From Candidatus Eiseniibacteriota bacterium (GTDB lineage: Bacteria > Eisenbacteria > RBG-16-71-46 > JACRLI01), in NCBI GenBank assembly GCA_025351485.1, contig JANXVU010000079.1, positions 1-49,489 on the forward strand: a stretch of DNA of 49,489 bases, read 5' to 3'. Under the pieces are notes generated by a model. It was not told where the DNA came from, did no database searches, and was given only the letters and a program-made list of their open reading frames with translations. Of the stretch, positions 1 through 7,735 are shown in pieces; position 1 is the first letter of the stretch, and every line of letters starts with the position of its first letter. The position numbers and the translations under genes were made by a program.

Positions 1-1101
1 GGCCGCCCGCTGCGCAACTCCACCGTGACCACCATCGCCCCGACCGGGACGATCTCCATCATCGCGGGCTGCTCCTCGGGCATCGAGCCGCTGTTCGCGC
101 TGGCCTATTCGCACATCGTCGGCGAACGTCACCTGACGTTCGTGAACCCGATCTTCGAGAGCATGGCCCGCGAGCGCGGCCTGTACTCCGAGAAGCTGAT
201 GGCCGACCTGTCGCACCACGGCACGGCGCATGGCCTGCACGGGATTCCCCTCGAGGTCCAACGGGTCTACGTGACCGCCCACGAAGTGGAGCCCGACTGG
301 CACGTGCGCATGCAGGGGGCGTTCCAGAAGCACACCGACAACGGCGTGTCCAAGACCATCAACCTGCCCAACAACGCCACCACCGAGGACATCGCGCGGG
401 CCTATCTGCGCGCCTGGGAGGTGGGCTGCCTGGGAATCACCGTGTTCCGCGACGGTTGCAAGGGCCAGCAGGTGCTGCACATGGGCACCAACCCGGACCA
501 GAGCGTGGTCTCGGGGGCCACGGAAAAGGAGGGGCAGGTGGGCCCGCTGCACACGCCGACCACCGGCGTGAGCCGCACCCTCAAGCCGCGCCCGGCCATT
601 GCCACCGGAGCGACCTACCGCACCCGCACGCCGCTGGGCACGGCCTTCATGACCGTGAACCGAAACGGCTCCGAGGAGCCCCTCGAGGTGTTCGTGATGG
701 TGGGGAAGGCCGGCACCGAGACCTCGGCCGTGGCGGAAGCCATGGGCCGGCTGATCTCGCTGGTGCTGAGGTTGCCTTCACCGCTCACTCCGACCGAGCG
801 CATGAAGGAAGTGGTGGACCAGCTCCTCGGGATCGGTGGCGGGCACTCGCTGGGCTTCGGGCCCAACCGCGTGCGCTCGCTCCCCGATGCCATGGCCCAG
901 GTCCTGGCCACGCACCTCGGGCTTGCCTCCGCGCAGAAGGATGCGGAGGCGGCCGAAACGGCCGAGATGACCTCGACCGCGACGGCCACCCTGGAGCCTC
1001 CGCGGCGACAGGGCGACCTGTGCCCGTCGTGCGGACAGGCCACCTTCGTGTACGAGGAAGGCTGCAAGAAGTGCCACTTCTGCGGCCACAGCGAGTGCTA
1101 G
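1..1101 (+). CDS. nrdJ: Adenosylcobalamin-dependent ribonucleoside-diphosphate reductase (class II), C-terminal part
   Basis: This class II ribonucleotide reductase converts ribonucleotides to deoxyribonucleotides in the cytoplasm using adenosylcobalamin. The frame is open from base 1, so the N-terminal half lies outside the window; about 366 residues remain. The visible part begins just before the PTGTISIIAGCSSGIEP stretch typical of the catalytic barrel. Further on come the SKTINLPNNAT and GCLGITVFRDG blocks of the same family. A low-complexity linker leads to a four-cysteine zinc-ribbon tail (CPSCG, then CKKCHFCG) that ends the protein, as in many class II enzymes. A strong terminator follows. 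Family assignment is secure; how much is missing is inferred from the usual length of the family. Confidence 0.93.
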   Translation, partial: GRPLRNSTVTTIAPTGTISIIAGCSSGIEPLFALAYSHIVGERHLTFVNPIFESMARERGLYSEKLMADLSHHGTAHGLHGIPLEVQRVYVTAHEVEPDWHVRMQGAFQKHTDNGVSKTINLPNNATTEDIARAYLRAWEVGCLGITVFRDGCKGQQVLHMGTNPDQSVVSGATEKEGQVGPLHTPTTGVSRTLKPRPAIATGATYRTRTPLGTAFMTVNRNGSEEPLEVFVMVGKAGTETSAVAEAMGRLISLVLRLPSPLTPTERMKEVVDQLLGIGGGHSLGFGPNRVRSLPDAMAQVLATHLGLASAQKDAEAAETAEMTSTATATLEPPRRQGDLCPSCGQATFVYEEGCKKCHFCGHSEC

Positions 1102-1131
1102 GAGGATCCTGAAGCAGGATCAAGAGGCGGA

Positions 1132-1162
1132 AGGCCCCGGAGCCCAGGCTCCGGGGCCTTTT
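1132..1162 (+). terminator. Rho-independent terminator after nrdJ
   Basis: A perfect 13-bp inverted repeat (1132-1144 with 1147-1159, GGCCCCGG core) is followed at once by TTTT. It lies 30 bases after the nrdJ stop and separates it from the next gene. Confidence 0.85.
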
Positions 1163-1289
1163 CATTTCGGGGCGCCGGCCGCTTTGGCCGGGAATTGACG
1201 CTGGGCGGATCGGGGGCGCATAGTCGCGCGGGTATCGAGGCAGCGTGAAGGGCCGTCCCGCGGCCCGGGGAACCCAGGAGGGATAGCCG

Positions 1290-2321
1290 ATGATCTGTTC
1301 GAGTTGCGGGCGAGAGCTGCCGGAAGGCGCCTCGTTCTGCCCCTATTGCGGTGCGCGGGCCGGCGGCCCGGTTGTTCCGCCGCCGACCCACGGGGAACCC
1401 GGATCCTCGGATTCCCCGGCGATGCCGGAAGGCGCCCCCGGGCCCGCCGTCGCCCCCGAACCGGCTTCCGCGCCGCCGGGCTGGCCGGCTGCTGCCCCTG
1501 CGGTCTCACCCTACACCGCGCCCTATTCGGCACATCCGCCGCTTCCCCCGCCTTCCGATCCGAACGCGATCGAGTGGTTGCGCGAGGGCTGGGCCGCCTT
1601 CGTGCACCGTCCCTGGCCGCCGGTGCTGTTCATGTTCGTCTACTGCTCGGCGCTCTTCGGCTCGAGCTTCTTCCGGATCCTCGTGTTCGGGAGCAACGTC
1701 GAGCGGGGCGGGGCGGGGTTTGCCCTCTCGGGCCTGTTCTCGATGGCCGTCAATGTCCTGCTCCTGCCCATGGCCTATTCCCTGCAGTTCTATTTCATCG
1801 CCGAGCAGCGCGGCGAGAACCCGGACTGGCAGCGGTTCCTCGCGGGATATTCGAGGCCCTGGCAACTGGTGGCGAGCCAGGTGTTCGTGTCGGTCCTGGT
1901 GGTGGCGGCGGTTATCCCGGCTCTGCTGATGTTCGGCCTGGGCGGGCTCTTCGCGACCCTCTTCCAGGGTGGCATTCGAAGCCACCTGGAGTCCATGCTC
2001 GGCCCGGCGGTGCTGGCATTCGCCCTGTGGATGCTGGTGGTGGCCGCGGTGGCCTTCTTTCCCACGCTATTCGCGCCGATGCTCATCGTGGACCAGCGGC
2101 GGGGACCGATTCGCTCGCTCCAGGCCAGCTGGGAACTCACCCGGGGGGCCAGGCTGCAACTGCTGCTGCTGGCGCTGGTCAGCATTCCGATCGTGATCGC
2201 CGGGGTGGTGTGCCTGTTCGTAGGAGTGCTCGTCAGCATCGGCTGCCTGGCTTCGGCCTACGCGGCGGCCTACCGGGACCTGCTGCGCCGGCGGGGGATC
2301 CCGGACCGGGAGGTCTCCTGA
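1290..2321 (+). CDS. Zinc-ribbon integral membrane protein of unknown function
   Basis: The 343-residue protein starts with a zinc ribbon (CSSCG near residue 3 and CPYCG near residue 18). A linker of about 70 residues rich in Pro and Ala follows. The rest is a hydrophobic region with about four to five predicted membrane segments (for example around FMFVYCSALFG, AVNVLLLPMAY, VFVSVLVVAAVIPALLMFGLG and LLLLALVSIPIVIAGVVCL). The late motif with WELTRG before the last segment pair resembles membrane proteins of the DUF4013 or GDPD-membrane-domain type. The start is supported by AGGAGGG at 1276-1282. It stands alone between a terminator and the arsR-type gene. Function is unknown. Confidence 0.75.
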   Translation: MICSSCGRELPEGASFCPYCGARAGGPVVPPPTHGEPGSSDSPAMPEGAPGPAVAPEPASAPPGWPAAAPAVSPYTAPYSAHPPLPPPSDPNAIEWLREGWAAFVHRPWPPVLFMFVYCSALFGSSFFRILVFGSNVERGGAGFALSGLFSMAVNVLLLPMAYSLQFYFIAEQRGENPDWQRFLAGYSRPWQLVASQVFVSVLVVAAVIPALLMFGLGGLFATLFQGGIRSHLESMLGPAVLAFALWMLVVAAVAFFPTLFAPMLIVDQRRGPIRSLQASWELTRGARLQLLLLALVSIPIVIAGVVCLFVGVLVSIGCLASAYAAAYRDLLRRRGIPDREVS

Positions 2322-2390
2322 TCCGGCAGATCCCGAACCTTCCAAGAGTTTCCACGCGCGGTACAATCCCGGAGTCTTTCATGTCCTAAA

Positions 2391-2410
2391 ACTTAGGTAG
2401 TGACCTAAGT
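2391..2410. promoter_or_regulatory. Perfect palindromic operator candidate upstream of arsR-type gene
   Basis: ACTTAGGT at 2391-2398 and its exact reverse complement ACCTAAGT at 2403-2410 flank the 4-base spacer AGTG. It lies in an A/T-rich patch 100 bases upstream of the ArsR-family gene, the usual place for an autoregulatory operator. A possible -10 (TACAAT, 2362-2367) lies just upstream, so repressor binding would block early transcription. That ArsR binds here is inference. Confidence 0.6.
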
Positions 2411-2509
2411 AATGAATGGGCGCAAGATCTCCTCGATGCCCGCGCGATGCGCGGTCGTCCCGGTCCGCTCCGTCGGCATGCGGCCGGTTGAACGCGGGAA
2501 GGACGAAGA

Positions 2510-2866
2510 ATGCCCCGAGGCGCGGCAGCAACCCGTGCGGCGCAGCCCATCGATGAGGTGCTGCGCGCGCTTTCCGATCCCACCCGCCGGCGGGTGGTGG
2601 AGCGGCTCTGCCGGGGCCCCGCTTCTGCCGGAGAGCTGGCGGAGCCCTTCGACATGGCCCTGCCTTCTTTCGTCCAGCACATGAAGATCCTGGAGGGGAG
2701 CGGGCTGGTTCAATCCACCAAGTCCGGCCGAGTCAGGACCTACCGGATCGCACCCCGTCGATTCAAGCTTGCCGAAGACTGGCTGGCCCGCCAGCGCTCC
2801 CTGTGGGAACGCCGGCTGGACCAGCTCGACGACTACCTCGCCGCCCTCAAGGAGAAGCGCCCATGA
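2510..2866 (+). CDS. ArsR-family winged-helix transcriptional regulator
   Basis: This 118-residue protein has the ArsR-type winged helix: [16 protein letters not shown] forms the first helices, the [20 protein letters not shown] region the recognition helix, and [16 protein letters not shown] the wing. No cysteine pair of the metal-sensing CVC type is present, so it is unlikely to be an arsenic or cadmium sensor. It belongs with the metal-free ArsR regulators commonly encoded beside AHSA1/SRPBCC proteins. Its stop overlaps the start of such a gene (ATGA, 2863-2866). A GGGAAGGA ribosome site precedes the ATG. It probably represses its own operon through the palindrome at 2391-2410. Confidence 0.9.
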   Translation: MPRGAAATRAAQPIDEVLRALSDPTRRRVVERLCRGPASAGELAEPFDMALPSFVQHMKILEGSGLVQSTKSGRVRTYRIAPRRFKLAEDWLARQRSLWERRLDQLDDYLAALKEKRP

Positions 2867-3345
2867 CATCGGATCCGCGCTGGAAGATCGATCCGCGGCT
2901 CGACCTGGTCCTGGAAAGGGTCATCGACGTCCCCCCCGAACTGGTCTGGGCGGCCTGGACCAGGCCCGAACACCTCTGCAAGTGGTTCACCCCGGCGCCC
3001 TGGACGACGGTTGAAGCCGAGGTCGACCTGCGCCCCGGAGGCATCTTCCGCACCACCATGCGTTCGCCCGAGGGAAAGGACTTTCCGAACACCGGGTGCT
3101 ACCTGGAAGTCATCCCCAACGAGCGCCTGGTGTTTACGGACGCCCTGCTGCCGGGATTCCGCCCCGCGGAAAAGCCTTTTTTCACGGCGATCGTGACCCT
3201 CGAGCCATATGGAACCGGCACGCGCTACACCGCCATTGGCAGGCACCGGGACGAGGCGGGGCGAAAGCAGCACGAGGAAATGGGTTTCCACACCGGCTGG
3301 GGGAAGGCCCTGGATCAACTGGTGGCCGTGGCGAAGCTCATGTAG
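2863..3345 (+). CDS. AHSA1/SRPBCC (START-like) domain protein
   Basis: This 160-residue protein has the AHSA1-type SRPBCC fold, a ligand-binding or co-chaperone-like domain. The diagnostic start of the fold is visible: [19 protein letters not shown] followed by KWFTPAPW. Then come the [13 protein letters not shown] strand pair and the C-terminal helix [13 protein letters not shown]. The ATG at 2863 is chosen because it overlaps the arsR stop; an in-frame upstream codon at 2803 would overlap the regulator by more than 60 bases. The ArsR-AHSA1 pair is a common two-gene unit, with regulator and SRPBCC protein co-transcribed. The ligand is unknown. Its 3' end overlaps the convergent HipA-like gene by 8 bases. 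Confidence 0.9.
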   Translation: MTSDPRWKIDPRLDLVLERVIDVPPELVWAAWTRPEHLCKWFTPAPWTTVEAEVDLRPGGIFRTTMRSPEGKDFPNTGCYLEVIPNERLVFTDALLPGFRPAEKPFFTAIVTLEPYGTGTRYTAIGRHRDEAGRKQHEEMGFHTGWGKALDQLVAVAKLM

Positions 3346-4126
3346 GGGATGATCCGCTGGCGCGCCCGGTGGCTCGCAACACGAAGGGCCGTGGCGCCTT
3401 GAGCCGCTTCCACAGGAAGGCCTCGTAGGCCTTTCGGCGCCGTGGGAGCATCGAGCCTGGAGCGCCGGCCGGCGGCAGCGGTTCAAGGAAGGAGTCCGGC
3501 ACGCGAGCCACGGCTTTTTCCAGGGTCTCCCGGGTGAGCAGCGCCGCCAGGACCTCATCGGTCCCGGGGAGGCCCGTCGCGCGATCGTGGAACAGGTGCC
3601 GCGAAAGATCATAGGAGTCGGCGCGCGGGGAGTCCTCGGTGACCCGCCCCCAGTTGTGCTGGAACGGGAGCGCGGCCCCGTGATCGATCAACCACACCTC
3701 GCCCGCCCGATCCTTCATCAAATTCGGGTTCTTCGCCGTGCGGTCCGGGTTCATCACCAGCGCATCCAGCCACAGCAGGCGCCACGCGAACCCGTCGGGA
3801 AGGGCCGCGGCCTCCCCGGTGTCCAGATCGCGCGCGCCTTCCAGGACCCGAAAGCCCAGATTGATTCCTTCGCTCGCCCGTAGCAGGTCGCGCAGTTCCT
3901 CATCCCGGTTTTCACTCGGGATTTCCCGGCCAATCGAGATCAGCGTTCGAGCGGGGACCCGCAGCCCCAGCGTCTCCGCCAGCTCCGCCACGACGATCTC
4001 CGCCACCAGCGCGCCCGGGCCCTGGGCCGAGCCCCGCAGCTTGGTGAAGAACATTCCTTCCGCCGTTTCCACGGTCACTGGCCAGGAACTTCCGAGCTTG
4101 GGAGCGGGGCCCACCCGCAGCGCCAT
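3338..4126 (-). CDS. HipA-like kinase (stand-alone HipA_2 type)
   Basis: This 262-residue protein resembles the compact HipA-like kinases rather than full HipA toxins. A nucleotide-binding N-lobe ([31 protein letters not shown]) precedes a catalytic block with [19 protein letters not shown] and the metal-binding segment [15 protein letters not shown]. These match the N-x-D-x-x-x-x-N and D-H-G features of the HipA/PI3K-like fold. The C-terminal third is helical and basic. No HipB-type antitoxin is adjacent. The gene lies 26 bases downstream of arfB on the same strand, so the two may be co-transcribed. The substrate is unknown. No clear ribosome site is seen before the ATG. Confidence 0.75.
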   Translation of the reverse strand: MALRVGPAPKLGSSWPVTVETAEGMFFTKLRGSAQGPGALVAEIVVAELAETLGLRVPARTLISIGREIPSENRDEELRDLLRASEGINLGFRVLEGARDLDTGEAAALPDGFAWRLLWLDALVMNPDRTAKNPNLMKDRAGEVWLIDHGAALPFQHNWGRVTEDSPRADSYDLSRHLFHDRATGLPGTDEVLAALLTRETLEKAVARVPDSFLEPLPPAGAPGSMLPRRRKAYEAFLWKRLKAPRPFVLRATGRASGSSPT

Positions 4127-4152
4127 CGGGATTGGCGCCCCGGCGCCGAGGC

Positions 4153-4584
4153 TCAGTCTTCCATCCGGGTGCGCCGCGTGGACTTGGTGCTCGAGCGGCG
4201 CTTCTTGGCCTCCAGGCGGCGTTCCCTGGAAGCCTTCGTCGGCCGGGTCCGGGTGCGCTTCTTCACCGGCAGCAGAGCCTCGCGCACCCAGGCGGCGAGC
4301 CTCTCCGCGGCGGCCCGGCGATTGCCAAGCTGGGTCCGGTGGGCCTGGCTGACCGCCCGGAGCGTGCCATCCGGGTGGATCCGCTTTCCCAGGCGCTCGG
4401 CGAGCCGGGCCCGGGCCGGCGCCTCCAGGGCGGCCGTGGCCAACACGTTCCAGCGCGCTTCCACCTTGGTTTCCAGCTTGTTCACGTTCTGGCCGCCCGG
4501 GCCGCCGCTCCGGGAGGTGAGGAATTCCAGCTCCGCCGGCGGCAGGCGGCGGTTGGGGGCGAGGTCCAGCTTCCAGTCTTCCAT
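4153..4584 (-). CDS. arfB: Alternative ribosome-rescue factor B (ArfB/YaeJ peptidyl-tRNA hydrolase)
   Basis: ArfB frees ribosomes stalled at the end of truncated mRNAs by hydrolysing the peptidyl-tRNA. The 143-residue length is typical. The catalytic GGQ loop is clear (SRSGGPGGQNVNKLETKVE), and the C-terminal tail is very basic (KKRTRTRPTKASRERR and onward), the part that enters the empty mRNA channel. There is no stop-codon recognition domain, which excludes RF1 and RF2. A TATAGT box lies six bases before the ATG, so the message is probably leaderless. It heads a two-gene unit with the HipA-like kinase. Confidence 0.93.
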   Translation of the reverse strand: MEDWKLDLAPNRRLPPAELEFLTSRSGGPGGQNVNKLETKVEARWNVLATAALEAPARARLAERLGKRIHPDGTLRAVSQAHRTQLGNRRAAAERLAAWVREALLPVKKRTRTRPTKASRERRLEAKKRRSSTKSTRRTRMED

Positions 4585-4590
4585 TCCCGC

Positions 4591-4620
4591 ACTATAAGCC
4601 GAACGGGGCGTTCTCGTTGA
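4591..4620 (-). promoter_or_regulatory. Promoter for arfB, probably giving a leaderless mRNA
   Basis: Read on the reverse strand, TATAGT (4596-4591) ends six bases before the arfB ATG, with a weak -35 (TCAACG, 4620-4615) 18 bases upstream. Transcription would begin at or next to the ATG, and no Shine-Dalgarno sequence is present. Confidence 0.45.
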
Positions 4621-4645
4621 CCCCTGCTGGCATCTCTGGTACCTT
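4617..4645 (+). promoter_or_regulatory. Possible promoter for the polyprenyl synthase gene
   Basis: TTGACC (4617-4622) and TACCTT (4640-4645) are separated by 17 bases, about 80 bases before the chosen start. The -10 is poor, so this is tentative. Confidence 0.35.
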
Positions 4646-4727
4646 TCCCGCTGATCCGCACCCCCAATTTGAAGCCTTTGGCAGGCACGCTCAGCCGTCC
4701 GGCCGCATCCGGTTGGAAAGGAATCAT

Positions 4728-5708
4728 TTGAAGACCATCTCCCTAGCCACTGTCCAGGAGCCCGTCCAGCCGGAGCTCCAGGCAGTGACCCGGAGGCTCG
4801 GCGACCTGAGCCGGTCGGAGACCGGCCTCATCCGGCAGGTGGGCGAGCACGTCCTCACCGGAGGCGGCAAGCGGCTGCGGCCGACCCTGCTGCTCCTGGT
4901 GGCCAAGATGGGCGGGCAAAACCAGGACCTGGCCGAACTGGCCGCCACGGTCGTGGAGCTGGTCCACACGGCGACCTTGATCCACGACGACACCGTGGAC
5001 GGCAGCCAGCTGCGCCGCGGGCGGCCCACCGTGAACCGGGCCTTCAATCACTCGGTCTCGATCATCATGGGCGATTTCGTCTATTCGAAGGCCTTCGCCC
5101 TGCTGGCCGAGCGCCAGCTCTATCCGCTGATCGAAGTGCTGGCGCACGCCACGCACCAGATGAGCCGCGGCGAAATGATTGAAATGGACTTGAAGCACAA
5201 GGTGGAGACCACCGAGGAGGAGTACCTGGACATGATCGACGGCAAGACCGCGGTCCTGTTCCAGGCTTCCTGCGAGATCGGCGCGTACCTGGGCCATGGC
5301 GGCCAGCACCGCGACGAGTTCAAGGAGTTTGGCCGGTCCTTCGGGCTGGCCTTCCAGATCGCCGACGACCTCATGGACCTCACCGGTGACGAAGCGGTCA
5401 TCGGCAAGGACCGCGGGAATGACTTGCAGGAGGGCAAGGTCACGCTCCCGTACATCGCCGCCCTCCGCAATTCCCCGCCGGAGGAGCGAGACCGCTACTC
5501 CGAGCTGATCGCGCACCCCGAGAGCATCAACGGCGGATGGGACGACATGGTCCAGTGGGTGCGGCGCCGGGGCGGCGAAAGCTACGCCCGCGACCGCGCG
5601 CTGGCCTTTGCGCGGCGGGCCACCGAAATCGTGGCCGGCTTCCCGGAATCCGAATCCAGCCGCGCTCTCGCGGACGCCGCCGCCTACGTGGTGGACCGCC
5701 CTCTCTAA
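4728..5708 (+). CDS. Long-chain trans-polyprenyl diphosphate synthase
   Basis: The enzyme extends allylic diphosphates with isopentenyl diphosphate to make the side chain of respiratory quinones. The 326-residue length is normal. GGGKRLRP is the conserved Gly-Lys-Arg block. LIHDDTVDGSQLRRGRPTVN holds the first Asp-rich motif DDxxD, and FQIADDLMDLTGD the second, followed by GKDRGNDLQEGKVTLP. The TTG at 4728 is preferred over upstream in-frame codons because GGAAAGGA lies just before it and the extra N-terminal sequence looks non-coding. Octaprenyl or heptaprenyl product length cannot be read from the sequence. Confidence 0.92.
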   Translation: MKTISLATVQEPVQPELQAVTRRLGDLSRSETGLIRQVGEHVLTGGGKRLRPTLLLLVAKMGGQNQDLAELAATVVELVHTATLIHDDTVDGSQLRRGRPTVNRAFNHSVSIIMGDFVYSKAFALLAERQLYPLIEVLAHATHQMSRGEMIEMDLKHKVETTEEEYLDMIDGKTAVLFQASCEIGAYLGHGGQHRDEFKEFGRSFGLAFQIADDLMDLTGDEAVIGKDRGNDLQEGKVTLPYIAALRNSPPEERDRYSELIAHPESINGGWDDMVQWVRRRGGESYARDRALAFARRATEIVAGFPESESSRALADAAAYVVDRPL

Positions 5709-5754
5709 GGACATTCATGAGCATGAGCTTCGACTCCCGCCACGCGGCGGGCCT

Positions 5755-6123
5755 GTGACTTCACGCCAGTTCGCCGAGCGCGCCGCGCGGATGCTCCACG
5801 ACCGCAAGGCCGAGGACATCCTGGTCCTGGACCTGCGGAAGCTGGGCGCGGTCTCCGATTTCTTCATCGTTGCCAGCGGCATCTCCTCGAGCCACGTGCG
5901 CGGTCTGGCCGACTACGTGGACGAGGAGATGAAGAAGCTCGGCCAGCGCTCGTGGCACCTGGAAGGCTACGAGGCCGAGCGGTGGGTTCTCATGGACTAC
6001 GTCAACGTGGTGGTCCACATTTTCCATCCCCAGACGCGCGAGTTCTACATGCTCGAGCGGCTGTGGGGCGACGCGGAGAAGTTCCCGATTGATTTCCTCG
6101 TATCTAAGCAAGGCGGTTCGTAG
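5755..6123 (+). CDS. rsfS: Ribosomal silencing factor RsfS (YbeB/Iojap)
   Basis: RsfS binds ribosomal protein L14 on the 50S subunit and blocks subunit joining in starving cells. The 122-residue protein shows the typical signature: KAEDILVLDLRKLGAVSDFFIVASG, then SSHVRGLADYVDEEM, GYEAERWVLMDYVNVVVHIF and FYMLERLWGDA. The GTG at 5755 gives the expected N-terminus (TSRQFAERAARMLHDRKAEDI); a longer in-frame form would overlap the previous gene by 100 bases. Its 3' end overlaps argS by 35 bases, so translation of the two may be coupled. Confidence 0.92.
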   Translation: MTSRQFAERAARMLHDRKAEDILVLDLRKLGAVSDFFIVASGISSSHVRGLADYVDEEMKKLGQRSWHLEGYEAERWVLMDYVNVVVHIFHPQTREFYMLERLWGDAEKFPIDFLVSKQGGS

Positions 6124-7735
6124 CGCCGCCACCGAGGCCGGCTATTCGCTGGACGGCCCGGTGTCGCTCGAAACCCCACGGGACCCCGCGCACGGCGATC
6201 TCAGCACCAACGTGGCCATGCAACTGGCCAAGGGTGCGGGCAAGCCACCCCGCCAGGTGGCCGAAAACATCGTCGCCCACCTGAAGCAAGGCCTCGATCC
6301 GAGCCGCATCGGCCCGCCCACCATTGCCGGACCGGGCTTCATCAATTTCATGTTCCAGCCCGCGCTGGTGCACGAGGGCCTCCAGGAGATCCTGGGGGCC
6401 GGCCCCGCCTTTGGCCGCTCCGAGTGGGGATCCGGGCAGAAGGTGCTGCTGGAATTCGTGAGCGCCAATCCGACCGGCCCGCTCAACGTGGTCAGCGCCC
6501 GCGCTGCCGCGGTGGGGGATGGGCTCACCAGGCTCTTGCGCGCGTGCGGTTTCCAGGCCGACTCCGAGTTCTACGTGAACGACGCCGGCAACCAGGTGCG
6601 GATGCTGGGCGAATCGGTCAAGGCGCGCCTGCTGGAACTGGACGGCAAGCCCTTCGAGATTCCCGAGAACGGCTATCACGGCGAGGACGTGCGCGACATC
6701 GCGCGGGCCATCCGCGAAGCGGGGCTCGAGGAAAAGCTCCGGGAAGAGGACGCCCGGGAGGGCGGCGCGTTCGGCCAATGGGCGGTTTCCTTCAACCTGG
6801 CCCGCCAGAAGGCCGATCTCGAGCAATACGGCGTGCGGTTCGAGCGCTTCTTCCACGAGAGCGAGATCCACTCCCGCGGCCTGGTGAAGGAATCCCTGGA
6901 CGACCTGCGCTCCCGCGGCTACATCGAGGAAAAGGACGGCGCGCTGTGGTTCCGGTCCACCGATTTCGGGGACGACAAGGAACGCGTGGTGGTGCGCTCT
7001 AGCGGAGAGCCGACCTATTTTCTGGCCGACACCGCCTACCATCGCGAAAAGCACGCGCGCGGATACGGGCACGCCATCGATTTCTGGGGCCCCGACCACC
7101 ACGGCGCGGTCCCGCGCATCAAGGCCTCCATGGCGGCCCTGGGTTATCCGGCCGACTGGCTGGAAGTGGTCATCGTCCAGCAGGTGAACCTCAGGCGGGG
7201 CGGCCAACTGGTGGACATGAGCAAGCGCGCCGGAAACCTGGTCACGCTGCGCGAACTGGTGGACGAGGTGGGCGTGGACGTGGCGCGGTTCTTCTTCCTG
7301 ATGCGCAGCGTCACCTCGCACCTGGATTTCGACCTGGACCTGGCGCGCGAGCAGTCGGACAAGAACCCGGTGTTCTACGTGCAGTACGCCCACGCCCGCG
7401 CCTGCAGCGTGGAGCGCTTTGCCGCGGAAAACGGCGTGGACGGGGCGCAGGCGGACTTCTCGCTGCTCAAGGAGCCCGAGGAGATGACGCTCATCAAGGA
7501 GCTCATGAAGCTGCCCCTCGCGGTGGAGATGGCGGTGCGGCTGCGCGAGCCGATGAGGGTCACGAACTATCTGACGTCGGTGGGACAGATGTTCCACCCG
7601 TTCTATCACAAGCACCGCGTGGTCACGTCGGAACCGGCCCTATCGGCCGCGCGCCTCCGGCTGGTGAACGCAGTGCGGCAGGTGCTGGGCAACGGCCTCG
7701 CACTGCTCGGAATTTCGGCCCCGGAGAAAATGTGA
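6089..7735 (+). CDS. argS: Arginyl-tRNA synthetase with divergent HIGH motif
   Basis: This class I synthetase charges tRNA-Arg. The 548-residue protein has the N-terminal additional domain (LETPRDPAHGDLSTNVA), the Rossmann catalytic core, and the C-terminal DALR-type anticodon-binding helices (NPVFYVQYAHARA). The segment after ANPTGPL (residues 126-132), where HVGH normally stands, reads NVVS (133-136). The KMSKS counterpart is MSKRAG from residue 377. The TTG at 6089 is the only start that leaves a full N-terminal domain, and it overlaps rsfS by 35 bases. Its stop overlaps the next start (GTGA-type). The overall family call is secure. Confidence 0.94.
   Translation: MISSYLSKAVRSAATEAGYSLDGPVSLETPRDPAHGDLSTNVAMQLAKGAGKPPRQVAENIVAHLKQGLDPSRIGPPTIAGPGFINFMFQPALVHEGLQEILGAGPAFGRSEWGSGQKVLLEFVSANPTGPLNVVSARAAAVGDGLTRLLRACGFQADSEFYVNDAGNQVRMLGESVKARLLELDGKPFEIPENGYHGEDVRDIARAIREAGLEEKLREEDAREGGAFGQWAVSFNLARQKADLEQYGVRFERFFHESEIHSRGLVKESLDDLRSRGYIEEKDGALWFRSTDFGDDKERVVVRSSGEPTYFLADTAYHREKHARGYGHAIDFWGPDHHGAVPRIKASMAALGYPADWLEVVIVQQVNLRRGGQLVDMSKRAGNLVTLRELVDEVGVDVARFFFLMRSVTSHLDFDLDLAREQSDKNPVFYVQYAHARACSVERFAAENGVDGAQADFSLLKEPEEMTLIKELMKLPLAVEMAVRLREPMRVTNYLTSVGQMFHPFYHKHRVVTSEPALSAARLRLVNAVRQVLGNGLALLGISAPEKM

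Noticed and set aside
2412-2684. 90-codon frame overlapping the arsR-type gene
   Set aside because: It overlaps a clear winged-helix gene in another frame and has no ribosome site.
6104-7615. 503-codon reverse-strand open frame opposite argS
   Set aside because: It mirrors the third-codon G/C bias of argS; its translation has no recognisable domain and is rich in His, Gly, Ala and Val as shadow frames here usually are.
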